Below, piece after piece: positions 33,175 to 42,271 of a stretch of DNA of 64,000 bases (positions are counted from its first letter, which is position 1; every line of letters starts with the position of its first letter). Source of the stretch: T3Sed10-241 sp036751905 (GTDB lineage Bacteria; Bacteroidota; Bacteroidia; Flavobacteriales_D; Cryomorphaceae); contig DAIOTP010000002.1 of NCBI GenBank assembly GCA_036751905.1, positions 8,383 through 72,382 on the forward strand, read 5' to 3'. A model generated the notes under the pieces. The model was not told the origin of the DNA and did not search any database. It worked only from the letters and a program-made list of their open reading frames with translations. The position numbers and the translations under genes were made by a program.

Positions 33175-34396
33175 ACCGACATACGAGGAGCGCAGTGTCA
33201 TCAAAGTAGGGATTGGTGCCCCGATGGCAATCCACCTCTTCCATGATTTTGTCAATGAGTATTTCCGGATGCTTTAGTTTCGGACAGGCCGTTTTCATGA
33301 GGCCCTCGAGCCGCTCGTATCCATATTCCTCCTGGGCTTCGTTTTCGATTTCAATTACGCCATCGGTGTAGCAGATGATGCATGCATTGTGACCGAGTGT
33401 GATTTCGCCCTTTTCGAGAAATGGCAATTCAGGCAGCATGCCAATACCTACAGTTCCGCTGTGGAGTACATGGGTGGAGTTGCGGTCCCACAATACTGGA
33501 GGATTGTGACCGGCATTGATGTAGTGCAAAGTACGGCTGGGCCTGTGAAAATAAGCCATGAAAAACGTCACAAACCGGTCGCCTTTTACGGTTTCAACCA
33601 CCTTGCGGTTGAGCTGATGTGCCAATTTGTCGAGGGTCCAATCGGTGTACTCGAGAATGGCCCGCATATGGGCTTGTACATTGGCCATGAGGAATGCCGC
33701 GCTCACACCTTTTCCCGATACATCGGCTACACACAGGAAGGCCTCGTTGGGGTTGAACCAAATGAAGTCGCAGAAATCACCGCCCACTTCCTGGTGCGGT
33801 TTGTAGAAGGTAGCCACTTCGAAATTGTCATAATTGCGGGTACCGCTGCCCACCATGAGGGCCTGCATTTCGGCTGCGAGGCTCAGTTCGGTGTTGATGC
33901 GCTCTTGTTCCAGACTTTTGTCGAAAAGAAACTTGTTTTCAATGGCCACGCTGATGATGTTCGACAGGGTTTGTACAAACCGCATGTGTTTGATTACGGG
34001 GCTCATGCTCAAGTCATCATCCACATCGCCGATGAGGATGTAAGAGAGGGGCCTGTCATCGCGCAGCACGGGAATCAGCAAGTCGAAGTCGGCAAAGATT
34101 CCGTTTTTTTCACCTTGAATGACATACATTTCGCGGTGTTTGCCAAAAGTACTTTCCACTTCAATGGTTGAATAATCTGTGTCTATACCAAAGTGTATGG
34201 GGCAGGTCCATACATTGTGTATGCGTGCAAAAAGCACAGCCCTTCGTATTTGCAATTGATTTTCAACAATATCCCTGAAGCGATCAAGCAACTCCATGGT
34301 TCCCAGATTGTTGTTGATGGCATTGGTTATTTCCAGCAGCGCTTTTAGTTTAAACTCCCTCTGCTGAAGCCGCAATTGGAGGCGTTCAGTTTTCAT
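33167..34396 (-). CDS. GAF-SpoIIE serine phosphatase
   Basis: A 409-residue soluble protein: coiled coil at 1-25, GAF-like sensor domain about 30-175, then a PP2C/SpoIIE phosphatase (about 205-405) with GGDFCDFIW, CVADVSGKGVSAAFLMA, NAGHNPP and DDTALLVCR, which carry the metal-binding Asp residues. Such enzymes act on anti-anti-sigma (STAS) proteins. No STAS or kinase partner is nearby. Its start lies 11 bases inside the end of lpxD, so the two are co-transcribed. Confidence 0.9.
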   Translation of the reverse strand: MKTERLQLRLQQREFKLKALLEITNAINNNLGTMELLDRFRDIVENQLQIRRAVLFARIHNVWTCPIHFGIDTDYSTIEVESTFGKHREMYVIQGEKNGIFADFDLLIPVLRDDRPLSYILIGDVDDDLSMSPVIKHMRFVQTLSNIISVAIENKFLFDKSLEQERINTELSLAAEMQALMVGSGTRNYDNFEVATFYKPHQEVGGDFCDFIWFNPNEAFLCVADVSGKGVSAAFLMANVQAHMRAILEYTDWTLDKLAHQLNRKVVETVKGDRFVTFFMAYFHRPSRTLHYINAGHNPPVLWDRNSTHVLHSGTVGIGMLPELPFLEKGEITLGHNACIICYTDGVIEIENEAQEEYGYERLEGLMKTACPKLKHPEILIDKIMEEVDCHRGTNPYFDDTALLVCRFK

Positions 34397-35336
34397 CCTT
34401 TTGTTTGTTTTTCAAAGCGTCTATTTCGGCAATGAGGCCGGGTATTTTGCGCGTGTTGGCCATTTCTTTGAGCTTTTCTCTTGACTCGGCTACAGGGCTA
34501 CCGAAGTAGGTTTTACCCCCTTCGAGTCCTTTGGATACTCCCGTTTGAGCGAGCACCACGGCGCCCGCGCCTATGGTGATGTCGCTGCGTACACCTACTT
34601 GTCCCCAAAGGGTTACACCATCTTCAATGACCACGCATCCAGCCACCCCTACTTGTGCAGCAAGGAGGCAGTGGCTTCCCAACACCGTGTCATGGCCTAT
34701 GTGTACCAGGTTGTCAATTTTGCATCCTTTTCCTATGCGGGTTATGCCGCTTACGCCTTTGTCGATGCTGCATCCGGCACCAATTTCCACGTCGTTTTCA
34801 ATGTGCACCCCTCCGCAGCTCTCGAGTTTATCGAAGCCTTCCGGGCGCTTTTTGTAGTAAAAGGCGTGGCTGCCTATCACTGTGTTTGCATGGATTACAA
34901 CGTTGTCGCCGACAAAGGTGTCGTCATACACCACCACGTTGGGGTGCAGTATGGTGTGTGCACCAATGTGCACATTGCGTCCCAGCACCACACCTGGTGC
35001 AATGTGTGCGGTAGCGTGCACCTTCGCCTCGGGTTTTTCCCAGGTTTGGGCCTTGCGGAAATGGCGGATGAGCGCATTGAAGGTATTGAAAGGATCATCA
35101 CTGAATAGCAATGCTTTACCTGTCGGGGCTTCTACTTCCTTGTTGATGATGATGGTGGTGGCAGCGCTGTTGAGTGCTTTGTCGTAATATTTAGGATGGT
35201 CTACAAAGACGATATCGCCCACCTCTACCACGTGTATTTCGTTGATGCCCGTGACCGGATGTTGCTCAGCGCCGGTGTATTTGCATTGGGCTAGGGTGGC
35301 AATTTCGGCCAAAGTATGTGGGTGGGGGAGTTTCAT
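34386..35336 (-). CDS. lpxD: UDP-3-O-acylglucosamine N-acyltransferase (LpxD)
   Basis: A 316-residue enzyme, slightly shorter than E. coli LpxD. Residues 1-100 form the uridine-binding domain, followed by left-handed beta-helix hexapeptide repeats (about 105-260) and a C-terminal helix. The motif NLVHIGHD holds H212 and H215; the second aligns with the catalytic base. It adds the N-linked acyl chain in lipid A synthesis, cytoplasmic face. Bacteroidota often have more than one lpxD-like gene; this copy is not in an lpx operon here. Confidence 0.88.
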   Translation of the reverse strand: MKLPHPHTLAEIATLAQCKYTGAEQHPVTGINEIHVVEVGDIVFVDHPKYYDKALNSAATTIIINKEVEAPTGKALLFSDDPFNTFNALIRHFRKAQTWEKPEAKVHATAHIAPGVVLGRNVHIGAHTILHPNVVVYDDTFVGDNVVIHANTVIGSHAFYYKKRPEGFDKLESCGGVHIENDVEIGAGCSIDKGVSGITRIGKGCKIDNLVHIGHDTVLGSHCLLAAQVGVAGCVVIEDGVTLWGQVGVRSDITIGAGAVVLAQTGVSKGLEGGKTYFGSPVAESREKLKEMANTRKIPGLIAEIDALKNKQKDEN

Positions 35337-35468
35337 TGTTTGACGATTAATGCTGTGAAGTACTTAATTTTTTCGCACTTATGCCAAGGCATTCGACAGC
35401 CTTACGGCAAATCAAGACCTCCACACCCCAACCGACGATGAGCGCACAGCAGGCTAGGAGTAAAGCGT

Positions 35469-35476
35469 ATCTTTGC
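35469..35476 (+). promoter_or_regulatory. Promoter -7 box (TATCTTTG) of the M1 peptidase pair
   Basis: Exact TAnnTTTG only 11 bases before the ATG at 35488, so the mRNA would have an almost absent leader, like the glycan operon at 11320. No convincing -33 element. Confidence 0.55.
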
Positions 35477-35487
35477 GCCACGATCCT

Positions 35488-37353
35488 ATGAAATTAAATA
35501 AATCCACGTTTTTAAGTCTGTTTTTTCTGTACCTCATGCACCCTGCGCTTGCCCAGTACTGGCAGCAGCGCATAGCTTACACCATGGATGTAGTCCTTGA
35601 CGACCAAAGCCATCGGTACCAGGGTACGCAAAAAATCACGTATTGGAACAACTCACCCGATGAACTCAATGAGGTGTACTTCCATTTGTTCCCAAACGCA
35701 TTTCAGCCCGGCAGCCAAATGGATGTGCGCTCACGCAATATCGTCGACCCCGACCCGCGTGTGAATGATCTCATCCTAAAGCTGCGCCCCGAGGAGCTTG
35801 GCATGCTCCGGGTTACTTCGTTAACATACAATGGCAGGTTGCAGGACATCGACCATCGGGAAACCATACTGGTGGTGACGCTTGACAAGCCGCTGCGTCC
35901 GGGCAAAAGGGCCGTGTTCAACCTTGAATTTGAGGGACAGGTGCCCTTGCAAATTCGCCGCAGCGGACGCGACAGCCGCGAAGGCATAGCCTACAGCATG
36001 GCCCAATGGTATCCGAAAATGTGTGAGTATGATCATTTGGGATGGCATGCCTATCAGTACATAGGCCGTGAGTTTCACGGTGTGTACGGTAGCTTTGACG
36101 TAAAAATAACCTTAGACTCCGCCTACACCATAGCCAGCACAGGCGTATTGCAGAATGCCAACCGCATCGGCAAGGGGTATTTGCCGAAAGGCCAGAACCC
36201 CAAAACACCCGCAGGCAATGCACTTACATGGCACTTCAAGGCCGAGAATGTCCACGACTTTGCATGGGCGGCCGACAAGGAGTACCGCCACATAAGTTTC
36301 AAAGTCCCGGACGGTCCGCTGCTCAGATTTTTTCACAAAGACAGACCCGACCTGAGAAGCACATGGGACAGGCTCCCGGAATACACAGCACGGGCATTCA
36401 CTTATGCCAATGAAGAATTTGGTCGATACCCTTACCCAGAATACGTTATCGTACAAGGCGGTGATGGTGGAATGGAGTACCCCATGATGACCCTCATCAC
36501 GGGGCAGCGCCGCTTTGGAAGTCTTGTTGGTGTGGTGGTACATGAATTGGTGCACTCGTGGTATCAGCTCATGCTCGGCAGCAATGAGGCCCTGTATCCT
36601 TGGATGGATGAAGGTTTTACCACCTATGCCGGCCACAAAGTAATGAGCCACCTCTTCGAACCCGAAACCGATAAGCGGCGCGGGACTTACTTTGATGGAT
36701 ACATCTCTCTGGCCAAGAGCGGGCTTGAGGAGCCTATGTCAAAACACGCGGACCACTACAACACCAATTATGCCTACTTCGGGGCGGCGTACAACAAGGG
36801 CGGCGTTTTCATAGGCCAGCTGGGCTACGTAGTGGGTGATGAGGTATTGAGGCGAGGCTTGAAGCGCTACTACGACCTCTGGAAGTTTAAACATCCCAGC
36901 CCTTACGACTTTATCAAAGTAATGGAGCAGGAGAGCGGGATGCACCTCGGCTGGTACCTTCACTACATGATGAATACCACCGAGCAAATTGATTACGCCA
37001 TCGCCAAAGTTGAGCAAGAGGGCAGCGGCACGCTGGTAAGGCTGGAGCGCATTGGAAACTTTCCGATGCCCATTGATCTGGATATAACGTACACAGACGG
37101 CAGCAGGGAGCAGCTGCACATACCTGTGGATATGATGATGCGCGCCAAAAAGGCTGAAGATGATACCCCTTTTCGGGTAGCCGATGCATGGCCATGGACC
37201 CACCCCACCTATACCCTGCGCCTTGACAAACCCCAAGTGCAGATAGCGCGCATAGACATAGACCAAAGCCTTCGGCTGGCAGATGTAGACCGAAGCAACA
37301 ACAGCCATGTGGCTGATGCCGATACCAACGAAGCAAACGACAACAAAGAATAG
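35488..37353 (+). CDS. Secreted M1-family metallopeptidase
   Basis: A 621-residue protein with signal peptide (1-19, ending ALAQ). The zinc site is H352-E353-x2-H356 with E375 18 residues later (HELVHSWY...DEGFTTY), and GGMEYP stands for the GxMEN exopeptidase motif with Tyr in place of Asn. It probably trims peptides in the periplasm or on the surface. The ATG at 35488 is used because 35473 lies inside the promoter box. One base before the next peptidase gene, so the two form an operon. Confidence 0.9.
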   Translation: MKLNKSTFLSLFFLYLMHPALAQYWQQRIAYTMDVVLDDQSHRYQGTQKITYWNNSPDELNEVYFHLFPNAFQPGSQMDVRSRNIVDPDPRVNDLILKLRPEELGMLRVTSLTYNGRLQDIDHRETILVVTLDKPLRPGKRAVFNLEFEGQVPLQIRRSGRDSREGIAYSMAQWYPKMCEYDHLGWHAYQYIGREFHGVYGSFDVKITLDSAYTIASTGVLQNANRIGKGYLPKGQNPKTPAGNALTWHFKAENVHDFAWAADKEYRHISFKVPDGPLLRFFHKDRPDLRSTWDRLPEYTARAFTYANEEFGRYPYPEYVIVQGGDGGMEYPMMTLITGQRRFGSLVGVVVHELVHSWYQLMLGSNEALYPWMDEGFTTYAGHKVMSHLFEPETDKRRGTYFDGYISLAKSGLEEPMSKHADHYNTNYAYFGAAYNKGGVFIGQLGYVVGDEVLRRGLKRYYDLWKFKHPSPYDFIKVMEQESGMHLGWYLHYMMNTTEQIDYAIAKVEQEGSGTLVRLERIGNFPMPIDLDITYTDGSREQLHIPVDMMMRAKKAEDDTPFRVADAWPWTHPTYTLRLDKPQVQIARIDIDQSLRLADVDRSNNSHVADADTNEANDNKE

Positions 37354-39243
37354 ATGAACCGACAATTTATGGTCATGCACGCTGTAGCGCTTATGGTGCT
37401 CGCTGCTTGTCAAAATCCAGTGAACGAAAGTATGGTAGCCGAGAAACAAAAATACCCGCATGATTCGCACAGTTTTGGCCGCCCAAATGAAGTGGCCATC
37501 ACCCACCTCGACCTCACCCTCGACGCGGATTTCAACAAAGAGGTATTGCGTGGTAAGGCCAGCTATCAGCTGGAGCGTAATGCTGGCAACACCCTCATCC
37601 TCGACGTGCGCGACCTCGACATCCGCACGGTAATACTCGGTGCCCATGAGGATGACTCACTGGCCACTTTCCGTATTGAAAAAGGCAACGCCCATGGTGA
37701 CGCCCTTCATATTGAGCTTACCGAGAGCACAGAGGTGGTCACCATACACTATTTCACCTCCGCATCGGCTGCGGCATTGCTGTGGCTAAAGCCTGCACAA
37801 ACCCATGATAAGAAGTCGCCTTTTCTTTTCACCCAAGGGCAAGCCATCCTTACGCGGAGTTGGATCCCCATACAGGACAGCCCCTCCATTCGGCTCACTT
37901 ACAATGCCAAAGTACGTACTCCTAAAGGTATGATGGCACTTATGAGCGCGGAAAATCCCAACGAAGTAAGTGCCGATGGCATTTACAGCTTCCGCATGGA
38001 ACAACCCATACCACCATACCTGATGGCGCTTGCGGTGGGCACACTCAGCTTTGCTCCCATTGGTGAGCGCACCGGGGTATATGCCGAGCCCGGCATGTTG
38101 CAAAAAGCTGCCTACGAATTCGAAGACATGGAAAAAATGCTTGTGGCTGCCGAGCAGTTGTATGGCCCATACGCCTGGGGACGCTATGATGTGGTGGTGC
38201 TGCCTCCGAGCTTTCCTTTTGGAGGGATGGAAAATCCGCGGCTCACCTTTGCTACGCCTACCATCATAGCTGGCGATAAGTCACTTACAAGTCTTATAGC
38301 GCATGAAATGGCCCACAGCTGGAGCGGCAACCTGGTAACCAATGCCACCTGGGACGACTTCTGGCTCAACGAAGGTTTCACGGTATACTTCGAAAAGCGC
38401 ATCATGGAAGCCCTCTATGGCCGCGGTTATGCCGAAATGCTCAATGTGCTTGGTTATCAGGATTTGCTCGCCACTATTGAGGAGCTCGGCGCCGATAGTC
38501 CGGATACGCACCTGAAGCTCAAACTCGAAGGGCGTGACCCTGATGAGGGCCTTACCGACATAGCCTATGAAAAGGGATACCTCATGCTGCGTTGGCTCGA
38601 AGAGCAGGCCGGGCGGGAAATGTTTGACGCCTTTTTACGCAAGTACTTCGAAACCCATGCTTTTCAAACCATGACCACCGAATCGTTTCTGGCATATGCC
38701 GATGCGCACCTGCTTTCGCAAATGCAGCCCAAGCCCGACCTGTCAGCATGGATTTATGCGCCCGGCTTGCCTGTGGGCCACCCTGTACCCCATTCGGAGG
38801 TATTTCAGCGCATTGATAGCCTTATCGGCAAATGGGATGCCGGCGAATTGAAGCTCAGTGCCATGCCAACGGATGCATGGACCACCCATGAGTGGTTGCA
38901 CTTCTTGCGGGGCTTGCCCACGGAGCTTGGGTCCGAACGGATGGCAGCCCTTGATGCAGCATTTGGGCTTAGCAGCACTACCAATGCCGAGCTGGCGGCG
39001 GCCTGGTTTGAGCATGTGATCAGGGAGAACTACCAACCCGGCTTTGAAGCCTTGGAGCAGTTTCTCATGCACGTAGGCCGACGCAAGTTTGTGAAGCCGC
39101 TCTATGAAGCCCTTGCAAAAGATGAGGTTCAATTGAAGTGGGCTCGACAACTATACAGCTTTGCAAGNNNNNNNNNNGCAAGGCCCAACTACCATGCCGT
39201 AACCTCCTCAACTGTCGATGTCATCCTTGGTGTAAAAGGATAA
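37354..39243 (+). CDS. M1-family aminopeptidase lipoprotein (LTA4 hydrolase-like)
   Basis: Starts directly after the preceding peptidase. Lipoprotein signal with lipobox LAAC (Cys about 19). Catalytic motifs GGMENPRLTF, H317-E318-x2-H321 and E340, and YFEKRIMEALYG place it with the leukotriene-A4-hydrolase/cold-active aminopeptidase group, with an alpha-helical C-terminal domain. Ten N at 39168-39177 interrupt the C-terminus in frame; joining the flanks at their shared GCAAG gives a continuous, family-like end (YSFARPNYHAVT). Cleaves N-terminal residues from peptides. Confidence 0.9.
   Translation: MNRQFMVMHAVALMVLAACQNPVNESMVAEKQKYPHDSHSFGRPNEVAITHLDLTLDADFNKEVLRGKASYQLERNAGNTLILDVRDLDIRTVILGAHEDDSLATFRIEKGNAHGDALHIELTESTEVVTIHYFTSASAAALLWLKPAQTHDKKSPFLFTQGQAILTRSWIPIQDSPSIRLTYNAKVRTPKGMMALMSAENPNEVSADGIYSFRMEQPIPPYLMALAVGTLSFAPIGERTGVYAEPGMLQKAAYEFEDMEKMLVAAEQLYGPYAWGRYDVVVLPPSFPFGGMENPRLTFATPTIIAGDKSLTSLIAHEMAHSWSGNLVTNATWDDFWLNEGFTVYFEKRIMEALYGRGYAEMLNVLGYQDLLATIEELGADSPDTHLKLKLEGRDPDEGLTDIAYEKGYLMLRWLEEQAGREMFDAFLRKYFETHAFQTMTTESFLAYADAHLLSQMQPKPDLSAWIYAPGLPVGHPVPHSEVFQRIDSLIGKWDAGELKLSAMPTDAWTTHEWLHFLRGLPTELGSERMAALDAAFGLSSTTNAELAAAWFEHVIRENYQPGFEALEQFLMHVGRRKFVKPLYEALAKDEVQLKWARQLYSFAXXXXARPNYHAVTSSTVDVILGVKG
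39168..39177. other. 10-N assembly join in the second M1 peptidase
   Basis: Ten N flanked on both sides by GCAAG (39163-39167 and 39178-39182). The repeated five bases suggest that two contigs overlap here and the N run is artificial. See the findings for the check. Confidence 0.9.
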
Positions 39244-39272
39244 CATAGAGGTAGGACGGCGCCGCGGTGTGC

Positions 39273-40097
39273 TCAATCTTTCAGCACCAAGACCGGAAGT
39301 GCAGCTTCATTCACGAGTCTCTGGCTGATTGAGCTGTGAAAGAGGCTCTGGAAGAAGCCACGTTCGCGGCGTATCACCACAAGAAGATTGGATCCATCTT
39401 TTTCCAGTGCTTCACTGAGGCCGTCTTCGATATCGTTTTCGAAAATGAAGGTAAAGAGTGGGTTATGGTCATTAAAAATCTGAAATACTTGTTGTTTGAA
39501 GCTTTCGCTTGCGGCGTGGTCGAAGGGTTCATCAATTCGCCGCACATGAAGAAACCGCACCAAAGAGCCGAAGCTGAGGGCGAGTATTTTCACGGTTTCA
39601 AATATGGCTGCATGATTCAATTGCTTCATGTCCGTAGCGATCACAATTTTCTCCAAGCCAAGGAAAGGTTTTTCGGCCGGCACAGCCATTACCGGGCATT
39701 TGAGTTGTCGGGTGGCAGCGGCCGCATTGCTGCCTAGAAATTTTTCGGTAATGCCACTTGCACCTTGGGTGCCCATGATGACCAATGCCACATTTTCTTT
39801 CTCCACTGCGCGTTGCAGTACATCACTCACTGTGCCATGCTTGGCGACGAATTTTGTAGAAACTCCCTTGGACAAATCTAGCTTTTCAATTCTTTTTTGC
39901 AGTTGTTCCAGTCCTTGCTCGGCATTGAGCCTGAGCATTTCTGTGATATCTACCATCACAGCTGTACCCGTGGGAGGCATGAGGTAGGCGTGAACAAAAA
40001 GCAATTTGGCTTCAAGCTTTCGTGCAATGTGTAGGGCATGGATGGCAGCATTGAATGCACCTTCAGAAAAATCGGTTGGGACGAGCAGTGTTTTCAT
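39273..40097 (-). CDS. Universal stress protein with two USP domains
   Basis: A 274-residue protein. The first domain (1-140) has the start KTLLVPTDFSEGAFNA and the ATP-type loop GTQGASGITEKFLGSNAAAATRQLKCPV; the second (about 150-274) begins EKIVIATDMK and lacks a clear G-x2-G loop. It lies alone, convergent with the peptidase pair. Tandem USPs are common in Bacteroidota and linked to stress survival; specific role unknown. Confidence 0.92.
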   Translation of the reverse strand: MKTLLVPTDFSEGAFNAAIHALHIARKLEAKLLFVHAYLMPPTGTAVMVDITEMLRLNAEQGLEQLQKRIEKLDLSKGVSTKFVAKHGTVSDVLQRAVEKENVALVIMGTQGASGITEKFLGSNAAAATRQLKCPVMAVPAEKPFLGLEKIVIATDMKQLNHAAIFETVKILALSFGSLVRFLHVRRIDEPFDHAASESFKQQVFQIFNDHNPLFTFIFENDIEDGLSEALEKDGSNLLVVIRRERGFFQSLFHSSISQRLVNEAALPVLVLKD

Positions 40098-40174
40098 AAT
40101 TCAGTGGTGGGTGGTATTGTGTTCAAAGTTAGTGGAACCAAACTATTCACAAGCAAAATGCACGCGTGCGCAGC

Positions 40175-40200
40175 AAAAAAAACCGCCTCTTTGGGCGGTC
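40175..40200 (-). terminator. Rho-independent terminator of gltA
   Basis: On the minus strand, a GC stem (ACCGCC/GGCGGT, loop CAAAGA) is followed by eight T. It begins 12 bases after the citrate synthase stop codon. Confidence 0.9.
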
Positions 40201-40211
40201 TTTAAAAAATT

Positions 40212-41504
40212 TTAGCTGTGGCGCATCCGAAGTTGCACATAGTCGCGCTTGGTGGGCCCCACGTATACTTGGCGTGGACGGCCAATTGGCTCTTTGTGCT
40301 CCACCATTTCCTTCCACTGAGCAATCCAGCCCGGAAGCCTTCCTATGGCGAAGAGTACGGTAAACATTTCGGTTGGTATGCCGATCGCCCGGTATATGAT
40401 GCCGCTGTAGAAATCGACGTTGGGGTAGAGGCCTCTTTCGACAAAGTAACTGTCATTAAGGGCAATGGCTTCCAGTTTTTTGGCTACTTCAAGCGCCGGA
40501 TCACTCACACCCATTTTTTCAAGAAGCGTATCACATGATTCTTTTATGAGCGTGGCCCTTGGGTCAAAATTTTTGTACACACGGTGGCCAAAACCCATGA
40601 GGCGGAAGGGGTCGTCTTTGTCTTTGGCCTTGTCAATCCACTTTTGCATGTTGCCCCCGTCGGCTACAATACGCTCCAGCATTTCGATAACAGCCTGGTT
40701 GGCCCCTCCGTGCAATGGTCCCCAGAGGGCCGATACACCGGCGGCGATTGACGAATATAAGTTGGCTTTCGAAGAACCTACAATACGTACCGTACTGGTA
40801 GAACAGTTTTGCTCGTGGTCGGCATGCAGTATGAGCAGCTTGCTTAGCGCATCCACCACCACTGGGTCGAGCTCGTAATCCTCGCTTGGCACAGCAAACA
40901 TCATGTAGAGAAAATTCTCAACGTAGCTGAGGCTGTTGTCCGGGTAAATGTAGGGTTGGCCCTTGCTTGATTTATAGCTCAGGGCTGCCAGGGTGGTTAT
41001 TTTGGCGATAAGCCTATGGATGGTGAGCTCAATTTCACGGTGGCTTCGGTCAGGGTTTTGCGACTCGGGATAGAACGTACTCAGTGATGAAAGCATAGAG
41101 GAGAGTATCCCCATGGGGTGGGCATTGGAAGGGAAGGCTTCATAAAAGCGCTTCATGTCTTCGTGGATCAGGGTGTGCTTTGTGATTTTTTCGGAAAAGG
41201 CATCCATTTCCTCAACCGATGGCAGCTCACCGTTGATCAATAAGTATGCTACTTCCAGAAAGTCACCATATTTTGCGAGTTGCTCAATGGGGTAGCCCCT
41301 GTAGCGTAAGATGCCCTTTTCTCCATCGAGGAAAGTGATGGCCGACTTGGTGGCACCTGTGTTTTTGTACCCAGTATCCAGGGTGATGAGACCGGTTTGG
41401 GCCCTTAAATTCGAAATGTCTATCGCCGTTTCGTTTTCAGTTCCGGTTACAAGGGGTAAGTCATAAGTTTCACCGTTTACGATGAGTTGGGCTGTATCGC
41501 TCAT
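40212..41504 (-). CDS. gltA: Citrate synthase
   Basis: A 430-residue type II enzyme. The N-terminal beta-rich extension (residues 1-50) is that of allosteric gram-negative citrate synthases. Active-site segments are present: the His in ADHEQNCSTSTVR, the His in SALWGPLHGGANQAVIEML, and GFGHRVYKNFDPRA with the catalytic Asp near 365 in DFYSG. It condenses acetyl-CoA and oxaloacetate in the TCA cycle. Single-gene unit with its own terminator. Confidence 0.97.
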   Translation of the reverse strand: MSDTAQLIVNGETYDLPLVTGTENETAIDISNLRAQTGLITLDTGYKNTGATKSAITFLDGEKGILRYRGYPIEQLAKYGDFLEVAYLLINGELPSVEEMDAFSEKITKHTLIHEDMKRFYEAFPSNAHPMGILSSMLSSLSTFYPESQNPDRSHREIELTIHRLIAKITTLAALSYKSSKGQPYIYPDNSLSYVENFLYMMFAVPSEDYELDPVVVDALSKLLILHADHEQNCSTSTVRIVGSSKANLYSSIAAGVSALWGPLHGGANQAVIEMLERIVADGGNMQKWIDKAKDKDDPFRLMGFGHRVYKNFDPRATLIKESCDTLLEKMGVSDPALEVAKKLEAIALNDSYFVERGLYPNVDFYSGIIYRAIGIPTEMFTVLFAIGRLPGWIAQWKEMVEHKEPIGRPRQVYVGPTKRDYVQLRMRHS

Positions 41505-41635
41505 ATCAATGGGTAGGTAATTGCTGGGTAGTTATTGAATCGCAAAAATATCATACTGGAATTGAATACGCAGCAAGGCAGGAGCAATTATATTTTATAA
41601 ACTGCCAAACTTTGTAAAAACTACGTTTGAACCCT

Positions 41636-42175
41636 TTAGTTCTGGCTTTTTGAGTATTCCTCCCAAGTTTGTGTAAGGTAAATTTCTTCACCGAAGAAGG
41701 TGAGCACAGGCATAATTTGGCTGGCTTGATACATGCCCTGCACGGGTGCGAGCAGTTCATACGCTTCATTCATGTACACGATGGTCGGGTAGGCTATTCT
41801 GCCGTTGACCGGGGCAATGGCTTTGGTGAGGTCATGGGTGCCATTGCGTCCGCCAGCCCTTGAAGCGTCATAGCTGTCATTGCGAAATTCCTGACCGCGA
41901 AACTTCACGGGGTCTTTGCCTTCGGCGTTGAATTTGATGGCGTAGTAGTGTTTGTTGATGTAGGCTACCACAGTGGGATCTTTGAAGGTGGTATTGTTCA
42001 TCATTTTGCAAGGCCCACACCAGTCGGTGTAAACGTCAATGAGCAGCTTTCGGGGCTGCTTTTCCATAAGGGCCTCTACTTCCGAGAAGCTTTTCCATTG
42101 TATTTCAGTGCTCTTGTCTTGAGCAGTCAGTGTTATTGAAATCCCAATTGAAAGAAGCAGTAATAAATTTTTCAT
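41636..42175 (-). CDS. Secreted thioredoxin-like protein
   Basis: A 179-residue protein with signal peptide (1-18, ending TLTAQ) and a thioredoxin fold carrying C53-G-P-C56 in DVYTDWCGPCKMM. The cis-Pro is in IAYPTIVYMNE. Such DUF255/thioredoxin_7-like proteins work in periplasmic disulfide handling. The ATG at 42175 was chosen since the frame upstream overlaps the terminator palindrome. About 130 bases from gltA, same strand. Confidence 0.88.
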   Translation of the reverse strand: MKNLLLLLSIGISITLTAQDKSTEIQWKSFSEVEALMEKQPRKLLIDVYTDWCGPCKMMNNTTFKDPTVVAYINKHYYAIKFNAEGKDPVKFRGQEFRNDSYDASRAGGRNGTHDLTKAIAPVNGRIAYPTIVYMNEAYELLAPVQGMYQASQIMPVLTFFGEEIYLTQTWEEYSKSQN

Positions 42176-42210
42176 GTTGAATGGAGCTTTGGTACAAAAA
42201 TATAAAAAAG

Positions 42211-42244
42211 AACAGGGGCCTGCCACATGTGGCAGGCCCCTGTT
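42211..42244 (-). terminator. Terminator of the peptide transporter: perfect 34-base palindrome
   Basis: Two 17-base halves are exact reverse complements. On the minus strand the palindrome is followed by CTTTTTTATATTTTTG. It lies 28 bases after the POT transporter stop codon. In RNA it would fold with a few central bases as loop. Confidence 0.88.
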
Positions 42245-42271
42245 GCAAACAATAACAATGCCATTTGGGGT

